The position numbers and the translations under genes are program-made. DNA of 45,176 bases from positions 1-45,176 of the IMG/VR virus record IMGVR_UViG_3300012920_000076; one strand, written 5' to 3'. The notes under the pieces were generated by a model, which worked only from the letters and a program-made list of their open reading frames with translations, had not been told where the DNA came from and did not search any database. Positions 18,278-26,557 of the stretch are shown one piece after another (position 1 is the first letter of the stretch; each line of letters opens with the position of its first letter). This stretch comes from a virus.

Positions 18278-19275
18278 CAGGATATCCTCATTGCTCCGAC
18301 TGATGTACCAGAACTGCTGCTTTGCGGGCGCGGATCTGCTATGTCGGCAAGTTTATAGTCCCTTCGCTCACGATAGATTTGCTGGCGCTCTTTCTGGTAC
18401 TGCGTTAAGTGGGACTTGTACATATTTAAATCCTTATCGACCTCCCTAGCGAGGTGAGCCTTTACGTATTCCGCAACTGCTTTCGCCTCTGGGTGGTCAA
18501 ATAAAACATATTCAGCATCCTTTTCCGTAGTACCAAAATACTTTTCTGTCGCCCCAGATAGCTCATTAAACTGAGACTCTCCTTCGGTATGTATAAGAAG
18601 CTTCTCGTCTTCCGCAAGCTTTGGGGCTAAAACAAATCCATCATTGCCGAATGCAACTCCCTGCACTCTTGTTGTCCCATCCAATAGTGGATACCTAGCC
18701 TCCCAGTCGTAAATATGTATCGCCCGATAAAGGCTATTCTTAAGGCTGTTTGCCGCAGTAGGATACCTCCTTATTCTTGCAGATGTTATTTTGCTGTTCG
18801 TCTGATTGTAGCTACCCTCCTGCGCCCCATCGTTTGTATCGCTCAAGACATTGACCAATACCCACCTTGATGTGTCCGTCAATGGGTCAGAGCCAACTGC
18901 TGGGGGGTCGGTAAGGTAGGCAGTAGTGCCTGTCTCGGCTTCAGATGCAGTAGGCTGTCTGCTAACAGCTTGGTAGACTGGTGCTCCAAACTTAGTGTTT
19001 CCGTATGCAATCTGGTAATCTAAATCTTCTTCTCTTTTTCGTCTAACTACCATATCCCCAACTGCAAATTGCACGGTATTTAACCACTCCTTTACACCAG
19101 TAGCTGTAGAGTAGGCTATTATGTCGGTGGTCTTAAGCTCAGGAACATGTCTCTGTAAATCTATAAGGGATGCCCTAGCCAACTGATTGATGTAGTTTTG
19201 TATACCCCGACCCTTCCGCTGGGAGTCAACCAGTAGATATGTCCTAAATGTCGTCTTGAATTCTCCCCAGTTCAT
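18277..19275 (-). CDS. Putative head-tail adaptor/tail tubular A-like protein, 332 aa
   Basis: The N-terminus (MNWGEFKTTFRTYLLVDSQ...INQLARASLIDLQRHVPEL) and C-terminal helices (HPEAKAVAEYVKAHLAREVD...YKSHLTQYQKERQQIY) resemble the helical adaptor fold of podoviral tail tubular A proteins, which sit beneath the portal. The centre is beta-rich and includes VYQAVSRQPTASE and a TDTSRWVLVNV strand, more than T7 gp11 carries. The order after capsid and before fibres also fits. Assignment is by shape and position, not by a diagnostic motif. It overlaps the downstream fibre by 1 base and the upstream membrane gene by 4. Confidence 0.5.
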   Translation of the reverse strand: MNWGEFKTTFRTYLLVDSQRKGRGIQNYINQLARASLIDLQRHVPELKTTDIIAYSTATGVKEWLNTVQFAVGDMVVRRKREEDLDYQIAYGNTKFGAPVYQAVSRQPTASEAETGTTAYLTDPPAVGSDPLTDTSRWVLVNVLSDTNDGAQEGSYNQTNSKITSARIRRYPTAANSLKNSLYRAIHIYDWEARYPLLDGTTRVQGVAFGNDGFVLAPKLAEDEKLLIHTEGESQFNELSGATEKYFGTTEKDAEYVLFDHPEAKAVAEYVKAHLAREVDKDLNMYKSHLTQYQKERQQIYRERRDYKLADIADPRPQSSSSGTSVGAMRIS

Positions 19276-19712
19276 CTTTTCTTAGAAGGTATTGCGTAAA
19301 AGCCTACTACCATAAACATCAAATCAATAAATGACATCAATAGCAAGCCTCCAGTTAGCTTTACAACATGGAATTCCTTGGCTGGCCCAAAGATAAATGC
19401 AAGTATGCCTCCGTCTGTTCCTGACTTGGGCATGATTACATCGTACTCAATACTAGGATTCATTGCATAGTACATGAGTAAGAAACAGTATGTGAAGGTT
19501 AGGCTCATAAATAATATGCGCCTTGTGACTTTTACGAAAGGATCTTTAGAGTTGTCCTTCTGTTGTTGCACCGCCGCATCGAACATCTGCTTGTCCCGTG
19601 CGGCGATTATACGCTGTTGCTCTTCCTTTTGAGCCAACCATCCATTTACAACATTAGCGCCCAACTTAATGCCAGCGCCAATCATTGTGTTCATTATCGG
19701 TCCAGATAACAT
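19272..19712 (-). CDS. Putative holin-like membrane protein, 146 aa
   Basis: The N-terminal 55 residues are helical and charged (NGWLAQKEEQQRIIAARDK). Two clear transmembrane helices follow: about 64-83 (RRILFMSLTFTYCFLLMYYA) and about 117-138 (KLTGGLLLMSFIDLMFMVVG). A polar loop of about 30 residues separates them. A small membrane protein next to a TM/coiled-coil protein within the late operon is a common holin arrangement. The DPFVK motif before the first TM resembles three-TM holin families, but this is weak evidence. An alternative start at the second Met would shorten it by 6 residues. Confidence 0.5.
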   Translation of the reverse strand: MLSGPIMNTMIGAGIKLGANVVNGWLAQKEEQQRIIAARDKQMFDAAVQQQKDNSKDPFVKVTRRILFMSLTFTYCFLLMYYAMNPSIEYDVIMPKSGTDGGILAFIFGPAKEFHVVKLTGGLLLMSFIDLMFMVVGFYAIPSKKR

Positions 19713-19937
19713 TTAACCCTCCCTATCTAATAGTTTATCCAACTTTTGCTCTATACTGTCGAGCCGCTGGAAAATACTCTTACTCCTTTCCCTTAGGCCC
19801 GACACGTCCTTTTCCAATTCATTAATCCTGTCTTCGTTTTTTTGAATGGCCTCAAATCCCATCTTGATGGTAAATCCGAGAACACCTACCAATACTCCAG
19901 TAAGTATCTGTACCCCAAGCATTGTAGTTTCGTTCAT
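19713..19937 (-). CDS. TM plus coiled-coil protein, XhlA/holin-accessory-like, 74 aa
   Basis: One N-terminal transmembrane helix (MLGVQILTGVLVGVLGFTI) is followed by an amphipathic coiled coil (NEDRINELEKDVSGLRERSK...LDSIEQKLDKLL). This reverses the usual XhlA order (coiled coil then TM), so the resemblance is only general. It could be a holin partner, an antiholin or a spanin-like protein. It overlaps the upstream gene by 4 bp and is immediately followed by the 146-aa membrane gene. Confidence 0.5.
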   Translation of the reverse strand: MNETTMLGVQILTGVLVGVLGFTIKMGFEAIQKNEDRINELEKDVSGLRERSKSIFQRLDSIEQKLDKLLDREG

Positions 19938-20245
19938 TCCCCAACTATAAGTAAGTCACTTGCGGCTTCGCCTACTTCAGCCACCACATGGTTTGCATGT
20001 ATTGGCCTTGTTGCGTCCATTTGTGAGGTTACGAAGACTCCAGTTTCCGACTTGGCGTTTTTTTTTAAAGTCTGGTACTCTTCTTCTGTGATTTCCGTAA
20101 TCTGCGGGTAGGCCAATGCCGCTTTTGCGATATCGTCTCCCACTCGGGCGAACCCTTTCCAAGTGCGCCCATCTAAAAAGGTTTCGAACTTTAGTCCCTT
20201 TATGCCAAACTGAGCATTGGCCTTCTCTGTAAATATGTATGCCAT
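19934..20245 (-). CDS. Hypothetical protein downstream of capsid, 103 aa
   Basis: This soluble mixed alpha/beta protein (FGIKGLKFETFLDGRTWKGF, then ITEITEEEYQTLKKNAKS) has no motif I recognise. It is the first gene after the major capsid gene and lies beyond a strong hairpin, so it may be expressed at lower level than capsid. A head-decoration or completion function would fit the slot but is unproven. The hairpin ends 7 bp upstream of its ATG. Confidence 0.55.
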   Translation of the reverse strand: MAYIFTEKANAQFGIKGLKFETFLDGRTWKGFARVGDDIAKAALAYPQITEITEEEYQTLKKNAKSETGVFVTSQMDATRPIHANHVVAEVGEAASDLLIVGE

Positions 20246-20252
20246 TACGATT

Positions 20253-20308
20253 TAGTCCCCAGAAGGGGAGAGCCACTATGCTAGCAGCTCTCCCCCATTT
20301 TGGGACTA
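20253..20308 (-). terminator. Two-stage hairpin between capsid gene and next gene
   Basis: An outer 7-bp stem (TAGTCCC/GGGACTA) encloses an internal loop and an inner 9-bp stem (GGGGAGAGC/GCTCTCCCC) around a 13-nt loop. It lies just after the capsid stop and just before the next ATG. There is no T-run on either strand, so it may be a partial terminator, an RNA processing site, or an mRNA stabiliser rather than an efficient rho-independent terminator. Confidence 0.6.
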
Positions 20309-20325
20309 GGTTACGGGATGGAAGA

Positions 20326-22302
20326 TTATGAGGATGAATCAGTATCCTGAGATCCAGTACCTTGACCAGTACCGCCTGCGTCAGCATCAGTCGAGTCGGC
20401 CTCAAAGCCTTCAAGAACTGGAGCGGTGTAGGTTAAGCTACCAGAGGAACTGTAGATACCATCAGTAGTGCTAGCTGAAGTTCCAGTCATGGCATCATAC
20501 TGATTAGGACCTTTAGCGGTCACACGGACATCCTCAGCGAAGTTCTCAATAATGAGGTGGCGGTGAGGGCGATCAACCATGGTTGTCCATTTGGTTGAAC
20601 GCAAGCTGTATTCGCGCTCTACTGAATCCATGCGGCAACGATACAAACGATCAACTTCAACATTGGGGCTCTTGCGGGTAACCGAGTTGGTTCCAGCAAT
20701 ACCAATTTTGATGTCAGACCAATCCAAGAGCCATAGCGCACGATTGCGGCTGGTAGCTCCTACATTATCGTATACACCACCTGTTATTCCGCTTGTAACA
20801 TTCAAGATGTCATCGAAGAATGGGTCGTGGAATACTGCCAACTGAACATTTACTTCAGGAATGTCGTAGATGTTGTAGTTGAATAGGATAATTCCGTCAT
20901 GGGTGATTTTTTGTCCAATCTGAGCCTGACGAGTAACATCCCAACTATACTTAGTTTTGTAGTAGTTGTTCATCGCCTCAAAGATGAGGTTGGATGTGAT
21001 GCGGTCAGTCATGCAGTCGATAACGCTTACGCGGTCACCGTCTTGCTCACGATTGCGCTTCAAGTAGTACAGGTCACCGAATAGTGAGTCTAGGTTGAGC
21101 GGGTTGCCCAAGTTGTCCTTAACTCGGTTGCCTTCATACAGTAGGGTCTTGATTCCAAGTGCATTCGACTTGTACTCCAAGTGACAACTACTGTCTTCTG
21201 GGTCGGTAACTGCAGGCAGATTCATGTACTTCTCAGGCTGTTGCTCTGCATTGATAGCTTGATTGTACCATGTTGCACGGGTCCATTGGTCTTGTGAGAC
21301 TTGGGCCGCAATGCGGTTTTGTTCTGCCAGCGGGTTGTACACCATGCTGTTTAAGAATGGATTGACCTTGCCATCCATGATCTTGGCGAGTGTTTCCTTG
21401 TACTCTTGATTGACAATGCGAGATTCGCGTGTCGTTTGGAGCCAGTTGACAATCAGACGCATCGACAGATCAGTAGGCTGATTGTAACACCATGCCTCAT
21501 AGTCGTTTACGTTGTTTGCAACTGTTTGGAGAACACCACCAGTTGGACGATAGTGATCATATACAGCCGATCCAATTCCAGCAGCAGGAACGTCACGTCC
21601 TTGAGGGCGAAGAACTACATATGCCTCAGTGTTACTAGAGCCTTGCTTGGCACCAACAACTTCAAACTGTGAGTCATAAGCATCTCCACCTGTGCGCCAG
21701 CCAGATACAACTACGTATGAGCCCGGAAGGAAATAACGCTCGATGTTGGTTAGATCGGTTTTCCAATCGGAATTGCCCATTGTTACCGTTACTCTCCAGT
21801 CTCCTGTTGCAAGTGCGCCGTTGCTATTGCCGTGCTCGCCTTGACCAGTTGTACTTGGAGCCGACAAGGCTTTATAGGTGCTAAGGTCGGTTGTATTGGT
21901 TCCTGAGCCTGTAGCTTCGCCTGCCGTTACTACAAAGTAGTTAGCATTGATAACACTCTTCTGCCTACGCTGAATGTAGGGAAGAATGATGGACTGTTCT
22001 GCCACGTTGACCTTATTAATCAGTGGCTTGATGTTGGTGATAGATGAAGTAAGGAGTGTGGTGAGTCCTCGCTCCTCAACGCCTAAAGCTTTTGCTTCGG
22101 CAGCGTTTGCTATCACGCGAGCAAGGTCCGTTTCCTTATTGGCTAAAGCCGCAAATTCATTCGGGGTCAGACCCTTGACCTGTGCTCGGGTTAGGGTGCA
22201 TCCGGTACTGGAGTCAACCTTCACGATGCGAGGTAGACTACCGCCTTTTACCAGACCACCATCGGTTGTATTCTCTGATACGGGTGTTGATGATAGTGCC
22301 AT
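20326..22302 (-). CDS. Probable major capsid protein, 658 aa
   Basis: The gene follows the scaffold-like and portal genes, the standard order. It has its own terminator-plus-promoter-like region upstream, expected for the most abundant virion protein. The N-terminal 130 residues contain helices (LTPNEFAALANKETDLARVIANAAEAK). The centre has strands (NIERYFLPGSYVVVSGW) and a long helix-containing domain. The C-terminus is low-complexity, Gly/Thr/Ser/Asp-rich. At 658 residues it is larger than typical HK97-fold capsids (about 300-450), suggesting an inserted domain. I did not recognise a specific family. The ATG lacks a Shine-Dalgarno sequence and is preceded by an A-rich leader. Confidence 0.7.
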   Translation of the reverse strand: MALSSTPVSENTTDGGLVKGGSLPRIVKVDSSTGCTLTRAQVKGLTPNEFAALANKETDLARVIANAAEAKALGVEERGLTTLLTSSITNIKPLINKVNVAEQSIILPYIQRRQKSVINANYFVVTAGEATGSGTNTTDLSTYKALSAPSTTGQGEHGNSNGALATGDWRVTVTMGNSDWKTDLTNIERYFLPGSYVVVSGWRTGGDAYDSQFEVVGAKQGSSNTEAYVVLRPQGRDVPAAGIGSAVYDHYRPTGGVLQTVANNVNDYEAWCYNQPTDLSMRLIVNWLQTTRESRIVNQEYKETLAKIMDGKVNPFLNSMVYNPLAEQNRIAAQVSQDQWTRATWYNQAINAEQQPEKYMNLPAVTDPEDSSCHLEYKSNALGIKTLLYEGNRVKDNLGNPLNLDSLFGDLYYLKRNREQDGDRVSVIDCMTDRITSNLIFEAMNNYYKTKYSWDVTRQAQIGQKITHDGIILFNYNIYDIPEVNVQLAVFHDPFFDDILNVTSGITGGVYDNVGATSRNRALWLLDWSDIKIGIAGTNSVTRKSPNVEVDRLYRCRMDSVEREYSLRSTKWTTMVDRPHRHLIIENFAEDVRVTAKGPNQYDAMTGTSASTTDGIYSSSGSLTYTAPVLEGFEADSTDADAGGTGQGTGSQDTDSSS

Positions 22303-22330
22303 AATATTTTTTGGTTATGGTTTTGGGTTC

Positions 22331-22357
22331 GGCCTCTAATAGATAATATGTATCAAG
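22331..22357 (-). promoter_or_regulatory. Promoter-like motif upstream of capsid
   Basis: On the minus strand the AT-rich stretch reads CTTGATACATATTATC then TATTAGAGG, flanked by 5-bp arms (CCTCT/AGAGG). It sits immediately downstream of a strong leftward terminator and about 30-50 nt before the capsid ATG, so a promoter is needed here for capsid transcription. Spacing between TTGATA and TATTAG is only 9 nt, too short for a standard -35/-10 pair. Either a non-standard polymerase or a -10-only promoter would be required. Confidence 0.4.
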
Positions 22358-22386
22358 AGGGAACAAACGATTTTCTCGTTTTTTGC

Positions 22387-22425
22387 AAAAAAAAGACCAT
22401 AAACCCCAAAAAAGGCTTATGGTCT
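22387..22425 (-). terminator. Rho-independent terminator after the scaffold gene
   Basis: On the minus strand a 9-bp stem (AGACCATAA/TTATGGTCT) encloses a 14-nt loop, followed directly by a run of eight T residues. This is a textbook intrinsic terminator. It lies 25 bp past the scaffold stop and just before the capsid promoter-like motif, so it separates portal/scaffold transcripts from capsid transcripts. Confidence 0.85.
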
Positions 22426-22449
22426 AATACCTAAAAGCTAGTTTTAGGA

Positions 22450-23709
22450 TCACATACCTAATAGAGATAATGGGGAAACTGTAGTGTCATTTGCCTGTGG
22501 AGCAGGGGTACCTCCTGTCCTTGGAGCAACACGAGTTGGGGGCGGTGCTGGGGGCTGCACCTGTGTCTGTTGCTGGGTTTGAGGAGCTTGCCCGTAGGCA
22601 GACATTTTATCTCGGTGCTGCTGTAAAGCTTGGTCCATAGACTCTTTCGCCCTAGCATACATAATCTGTATCAACTGGTCTTCACCCCATGTCCAATACT
22701 TATCGCGCTGTTGCTGGGGAAGAGATAGCCACCTTTCCCTTCTCATAAAGGGTCGCCCAGACTGATCCTTTGTTTGGCCAGTTTGAATAAATACTTCCTC
22801 CTCTTGCCTAATCCAATCAGAAAGCTCTGCATGTACCTGATTTTGAGGATTATATCTTTCTACGCCAGAGGTTACATCAATCAACTTCTGGGCATAAGTC
22901 GCTGCATTGGTAACTGCTGTATCTATAATCTCATACTCAAAAGGCATGGATTTCTGCACATTTTCAGCACCATTCTCTTGAATGGATTTGGCAATGTCCT
23001 CTGGGATGATAGAGGAAACTGCGGCTGTAGCCTGTTCCTTCTTGGCATTGACCTGTGGTAAAACCTTAGCTATAGCGGCCTCTCGCTCTTGGGCGGCTAT
23101 TCTTGGAGCAAGCTTCTGATAAGCTGCCTTTTCTGCCCTTTCAGCAACCATATCCATTTCTGCTTCACGTAAATCCTGAGTGGATATATCTGGCCTATTT
23201 CTAGCAACAAATGATTGATAATCTGGATCATCCGATAAATCAATATCGGGCTCATCCTGAAGGCGCTTCTCTATGTAGTCTTTATTCTTCTTAAAGAAAT
23301 CAACGAGCCTAGCGTCCTCGCCATTGCCAGTCTTATTGGCCACCCTGCGAACGACTTCAAGGTGCTGCTTCTCCTCAGGCAATAACTCATCAATAAATGG
23401 GTCCTCTACTGGAGTTTCATACTGTTGGCTGGCTGGCTGTTCCAACTCAGGCACTTCAGGGTCAATAATCTCCTTCTTATGTATGCGCTTAACCTTCTTC
23501 TTAGGCTCTTCCTCTTCAGTAGGCTGCTGCTGAGTTTGTTGAGGTTGCGACTGCTCAGGGTCTAAATCAACGCCATCCTCCTCGGCGGCGGCATACAGAG
23601 AATCAAAAAGATTTGCCCCAGCTGTACCTAAGCTTTCCTCCTCCTGCACATCTTCTTGTGCCTCGGAGACTTCTTGTGTTTCGAGTTCCTCTCCCGTATC
23701 CGTTTCCAT
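22450..23709 (-). CDS. Probable scaffold protein, 419 aa
   Basis: The N-terminal 60 residues are strongly acidic (EELETQEVSEAQEDVQEEE) and followed by Gln/Glu/Lys-rich low complexity. The centre is helical (LREAEMDMVAERAEKAAYQKL). The C-terminal 80 residues are Gln/Pro-rich (QTQQQTQVQPPAPPPTRVAP). An acidic, helical, Q-rich protein between portal and major capsid is characteristic of scaffold proteins, which are removed or expelled during maturation. It starts 3 bp after the portal stop and is followed by an intrinsic terminator. Confidence 0.75.
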   Translation of the reverse strand: METDTGEELETQEVSEAQEDVQEEESLGTAGANLFDSLYAAAEEDGVDLDPEQSQPQQTQQQPTEEEEPKKKVKRIHKKEIIDPEVPELEQPASQQYETPVEDPFIDELLPEEKQHLEVVRRVANKTGNGEDARLVDFFKKNKDYIEKRLQDEPDIDLSDDPDYQSFVARNRPDISTQDLREAEMDMVAERAEKAAYQKLAPRIAAQEREAAIAKVLPQVNAKKEQATAAVSSIIPEDIAKSIQENGAENVQKSMPFEYEIIDTAVTNAATYAQKLIDVTSGVERYNPQNQVHAELSDWIRQEEEVFIQTGQTKDQSGRPFMRRERWLSLPQQQRDKYWTWGEDQLIQIMYARAKESMDQALQQHRDKMSAYGQAPQTQQQTQVQPPAPPPTRVAPRTGGTPAPQANDTTVSPLSLLGM

Positions 23710-23712
23710 TTT

Positions 23713-25977
23713 CTACTGTGGTGGTTGTGGTTGTTCTTGTGGTGGCTGACCCTCTTGAGGAGGAGGTGGCGCTGTCCCCGTTGCCCCCTCCACGTTACCT
23801 ACTCTGGTATTGAGGTCTCCAATTAACTGTAGAACCTGTGGCATTTGTTGCTGTAAGGCATCTACAAATTGCTCACGCTGTAGCCCCATGGGTACAGCTT
23901 GCTCTCCTTGATCCGTATCGAGCAGTAAATCAAATCCTGCTCCGCTCATACGGAATATCTCATTGAGCATTTCAAATATTTTATCTTGTCCTATGGCCTG
24001 TACAAGCTCTGGTGTTTGCATTAGGTTTTGCAGTAGCTGGCCTAAGACTTGTGCAGACTGCACATCTCTTGATCTCTCAGCACCATCTCTTGACGTGAAT
24101 ACGTGCTCATGCACTAGAGATGTAGGCATGCCGATTACATTGCGTCTGCGCGGTGCCTCGGCAATATCTCCTGTATCCTCTACGTCAAATCCTGCATCCT
24201 GTACCGCTCGGACTGTATATCTACCCTTAACTGGCACATTAAACTCTTCCGTGGAGCAACCAATTAAGTGCTCGTAGCACATCTTCTTTACGGCAGCTCT
24301 CATATCGTCGATGCCATCAGATATAAATGAGTAGAGAGCATTTGTGGTGTTAGAGATTTCTGTTACCTCGGTTGCGGAAATCTCTCTGGGTGATGGCTGG
24401 CCTAGCTCTTGAGGGGATAAGATCAATAATCTCTCCACAAGATTCAAAAGCTGTAACACTGCACTAATAGATTGCTGGATGCCACCTGCTAGTTCGGATT
24501 GTATGTCTACTACGTTTACGAAGTCTGTGGCATTAATACCAAGGTCGGCGGCTTTAGTTCCGCTATACATAAAGGCTCTTGGTTTTCCGTAGAAAGTGTC
24601 TTCGCGCAACTGGTCTTCTATGTAGTCACGCATCTCTGGGTCTAAGGCATCTTGGTCGATGGCTATGATTTTCATCATCCCTACCTTCATGTGATGCAAC
24701 ATCGTTGTCATGATGTTGTTCAACTGGTCTTGGAAGGGCATTATTTCGTGGGCGATAGAGATGTTTGCAAGGCGGTCATCATTCTCGTTAATGCCTCCGT
24801 AGACGGCTGGAATGGAAGGCAGAAACTCTCCGTACAGAACAGTAGAGTCACTTGCAACAACCAGACGCATCCAGACAGGAAACGGGTAGTCGCCAATTCC
24901 TTCGGCCTTGGGATTTACCTTCATAAACATATTGGTGACAAACATACCCTTGTCTGCCTCATCGGCTGAGTATACACCAATATTCGATGTGCGATCATTA
25001 TGAAATGAAAAGTTATCTTTTAGCTTAGGGAATAACAGGCTCCCACTATCATAGTAGTAATTAAAGAAGCCCTTGTGTTGGTCATACACAGCAATCAAGC
25101 TATTTGTGTACTCAATTTTGTCGGTATTCCAGTATGCTGGGTTTTTATGCATGTCGGAATACTTAATTATATCCCAATATCCAATCCAGTCTGGCCCCAT
25201 ATTGTCATTAATCTGCGGTAGTGGCGCAGAGTTGTCCCAGAATATTCTAGTCGGGTGAGGCTTTGTAAATGAAACTCCCTCCCTCTCCACGTATGACTCC
25301 ATGTTACTTTCTCCAGTAACCTCGTCATCCCTATACCTCCAAGATATGTCTCTAGTCCAGCTTTCAGATGGGAAGCTTATGCTCTTACCATAAAGGAACA
25401 TATCACGAATAGCCTGTGAAAAATGGTGGCGATATCCGAACTGATCGCACATCTGCTCCACACGCTGCGACAATACATCGCTTCGTATTTTATCCTTAAT
25501 AGATGTCCCTCTAGGTTCGTACTTGAAGTAGGGAAATAAATTATTAAACCTAGACACCTGAGCAGCCACACGCCTTGTGATATATGACCTTATGAGGTTC
25601 ATGGACACCTCATACAGTCTCATTACGTTAATGGACTTTAGGTTATCCTCCTCGTCATACTCACAAAATTGCTCAGCGCAATCCAACTTCTCTAGCTCGT
25701 CGTGACACCCCTTGATGTCAACCTTTCCTTGTGCATATTGAAGTAAGGGTATCGTTGCCTTGTTGATAGGAAGACTATCCCAAGCAAGGTCAACCGACAT
25801 ATGTAAGTTTGCATGCCTAGCACAAAAGGTGATGCCGTCATGGATTCTAGACTCTATTAACTCGGTAAGACGCTCCTTGATCTTATAATTCTCGCCAGTG
25901 CCCTCCTCGGCGGTGAAAATCTCCCTAAGCCTCGCTGGGGTGCAATTCTTTTCCTTTAGGATCTTTAGGTCTACCAT
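23713..25977 (-). CDS. Portal protein, 754 aa
   Basis: The gene sits directly after the terminase block and before the scaffold. The N-terminal third is helical with aromatic residues (SYITRRVAAQVSRFNNLFPY, then FRHHFSQAIRDMFLYGKS), a common portal pattern. The middle has beta-strand and helix segments (PFPVWMRLVVASDSTVLYG; MPFQDQLNNIMTTMLHHMK). The C-terminal region has long helices (VRQAMQ-like and FVDALQQQMPQVLQLIGDLN) and a Pro/Gln tail. At 754 residues it is larger than T7 gp8 (about 535) and close to N4-type portals. It overlaps the upstream HTH gene by 53 bp. Confidence 0.8.
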   Translation of the reverse strand: MVDLKILKEKNCTPARLREIFTAEEGTGENYKIKERLTELIESRIHDGITFCARHANLHMSVDLAWDSLPINKATIPLLQYAQGKVDIKGCHDELEKLDCAEQFCEYDEEDNLKSINVMRLYEVSMNLIRSYITRRVAAQVSRFNNLFPYFKYEPRGTSIKDKIRSDVLSQRVEQMCDQFGYRHHFSQAIRDMFLYGKSISFPSESWTRDISWRYRDDEVTGESNMESYVEREGVSFTKPHPTRIFWDNSAPLPQINDNMGPDWIGYWDIIKYSDMHKNPAYWNTDKIEYTNSLIAVYDQHKGFFNYYYDSGSLLFPKLKDNFSFHNDRTSNIGVYSADEADKGMFVTNMFMKVNPKAEGIGDYPFPVWMRLVVASDSTVLYGEFLPSIPAVYGGINENDDRLANISIAHEIMPFQDQLNNIMTTMLHHMKVGMMKIIAIDQDALDPEMRDYIEDQLREDTFYGKPRAFMYSGTKAADLGINATDFVNVVDIQSELAGGIQQSISAVLQLLNLVERLLILSPQELGQPSPREISATEVTEISNTTNALYSFISDGIDDMRAAVKKMCYEHLIGCSTEEFNVPVKGRYTVRAVQDAGFDVEDTGDIAEAPRRRNVIGMPTSLVHEHVFTSRDGAERSRDVQSAQVLGQLLQNLMQTPELVQAIGQDKIFEMLNEIFRMSGAGFDLLLDTDQGEQAVPMGLQREQFVDALQQQMPQVLQLIGDLNTRVGNVEGATGTAPPPPQEGQPPQEQPQPPQ

Positions 25978-26317
25978 GGGTCTCGAAATTAAATAAGTCT
26001 ATTGTGTCGTTGTATACTCCAGAAAGCATTGTGTGCTCTATAAGTGTAAGTAGAACACATGTCGGGCCACCTAGTTGCCTTTTTTCAGCAAACGTCTTAA
26101 ATGCCGTATGGGGCATACCAAGTAGGCTAGCAACTTCGTAAAAAGTGAGATTAAGTGCTCGGGCCAGCCTATTGATTCTCTCAAGAGTCCAGACCTTTCG
26201 GACTCCTGCTGCTTCGTAGTGGGCGTCGATGATACGCGACGCTGCTGTGGAGGTATTGAGTCCATTTACCCGTCTCTTGCCCTTATTAGTAGGTTTCTTC
26301 TTCCCCTTCTGCGTCAT
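25925..26317 (-). CDS. Basic helix-turn-helix protein, 130 aa
   Basis: The first 20 residues are a Lys-rich tail (TQKGKKKPTNKGKRR). Residues about 50-95 form an XRE-like helix-turn-helix (RINRLARALNLTFYEVASLLGM...AFKTFAEKRQ), which suggests DNA binding and perhaps transcriptional regulation. I chose the ATG at 26317, preceded by a purine-rich GAGGAAGAGG, instead of the longer start at 26371, whose extra residues merely mirror the acidic neighbour in another frame. It still overlaps that neighbour by 32 bp and the portal start by 53 bp. Confidence 0.6.
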   Translation of the reverse strand: MTQKGKKKPTNKGKRRVNGLNTSTAASRIIDAHYEAAGVRKVWTLERINRLARALNLTFYEVASLLGMPHTAFKTFAEKRQLGGPTCVLLTLIEHTMLSGVYNDTIDLFNFETHGRPKDPKGKELHPSEA

Positions 26318-26519
26318 CCTCTTCCTCGTCCTCGTAGCCCTCTTCCTTGATGACATTCTCAATGCCGTCAATACTAGCCGCTACTCGGTCTTCGGTGCGC
26401 TCCGTAATTGTAGCTTCCATAGTAATGGTCACTACGTGTCCAGCCTTGCATCCCTCAAATAGTTCTGCGACCTCTTCGTTATCTTCAATGTCAATTGCAA
26501 CAGTGTCTAAATTCTTCAT
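26286..26519 (-). CDS. Small acidic protein, 77 aa
   Basis: The first 60 residues are a mixed alpha/beta sequence (AGHVVTITMEATITERTEDRV). The last 25 are almost entirely Asp/Glu/Gly (KEEGYEDEEEDDAEGEEETY). Such acidic tails are seen in DNA-mimic, chaperone and small virion proteins, but none is specifically indicated. It is the first gene after terminase large and has its own promoter-like element. There is no Shine-Dalgarno sequence. Confidence 0.6.
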   Translation of the reverse strand: MKNLDTVAIDIEDNEEVAELFEGCKAGHVVTITMEATITERTEDRVAASIDGIENVIKEEGYEDEEEDDAEGEEETY

Positions 26520-26528
26520 GGTTTTAGG

Positions 26529-26557
26529 ATTGTGAAACTAATATTGGATATGGTCAA
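26529..26557 (-). promoter_or_regulatory. Putative promoter at the terminase large 3' end
   Basis: On the minus strand TTGACC (26552-26557) is followed by 17 nt and CACAAT. The -35 matches 5 of 6 and the -10 matches 4 of 6 consensus bases. The -35 includes the TGA stop of terminase large. The predicted start would be close to the ATG of the acidic protein, so any leader would be very short. The evidence is modest and an element of this quality can occur by chance. Confidence 0.35.
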
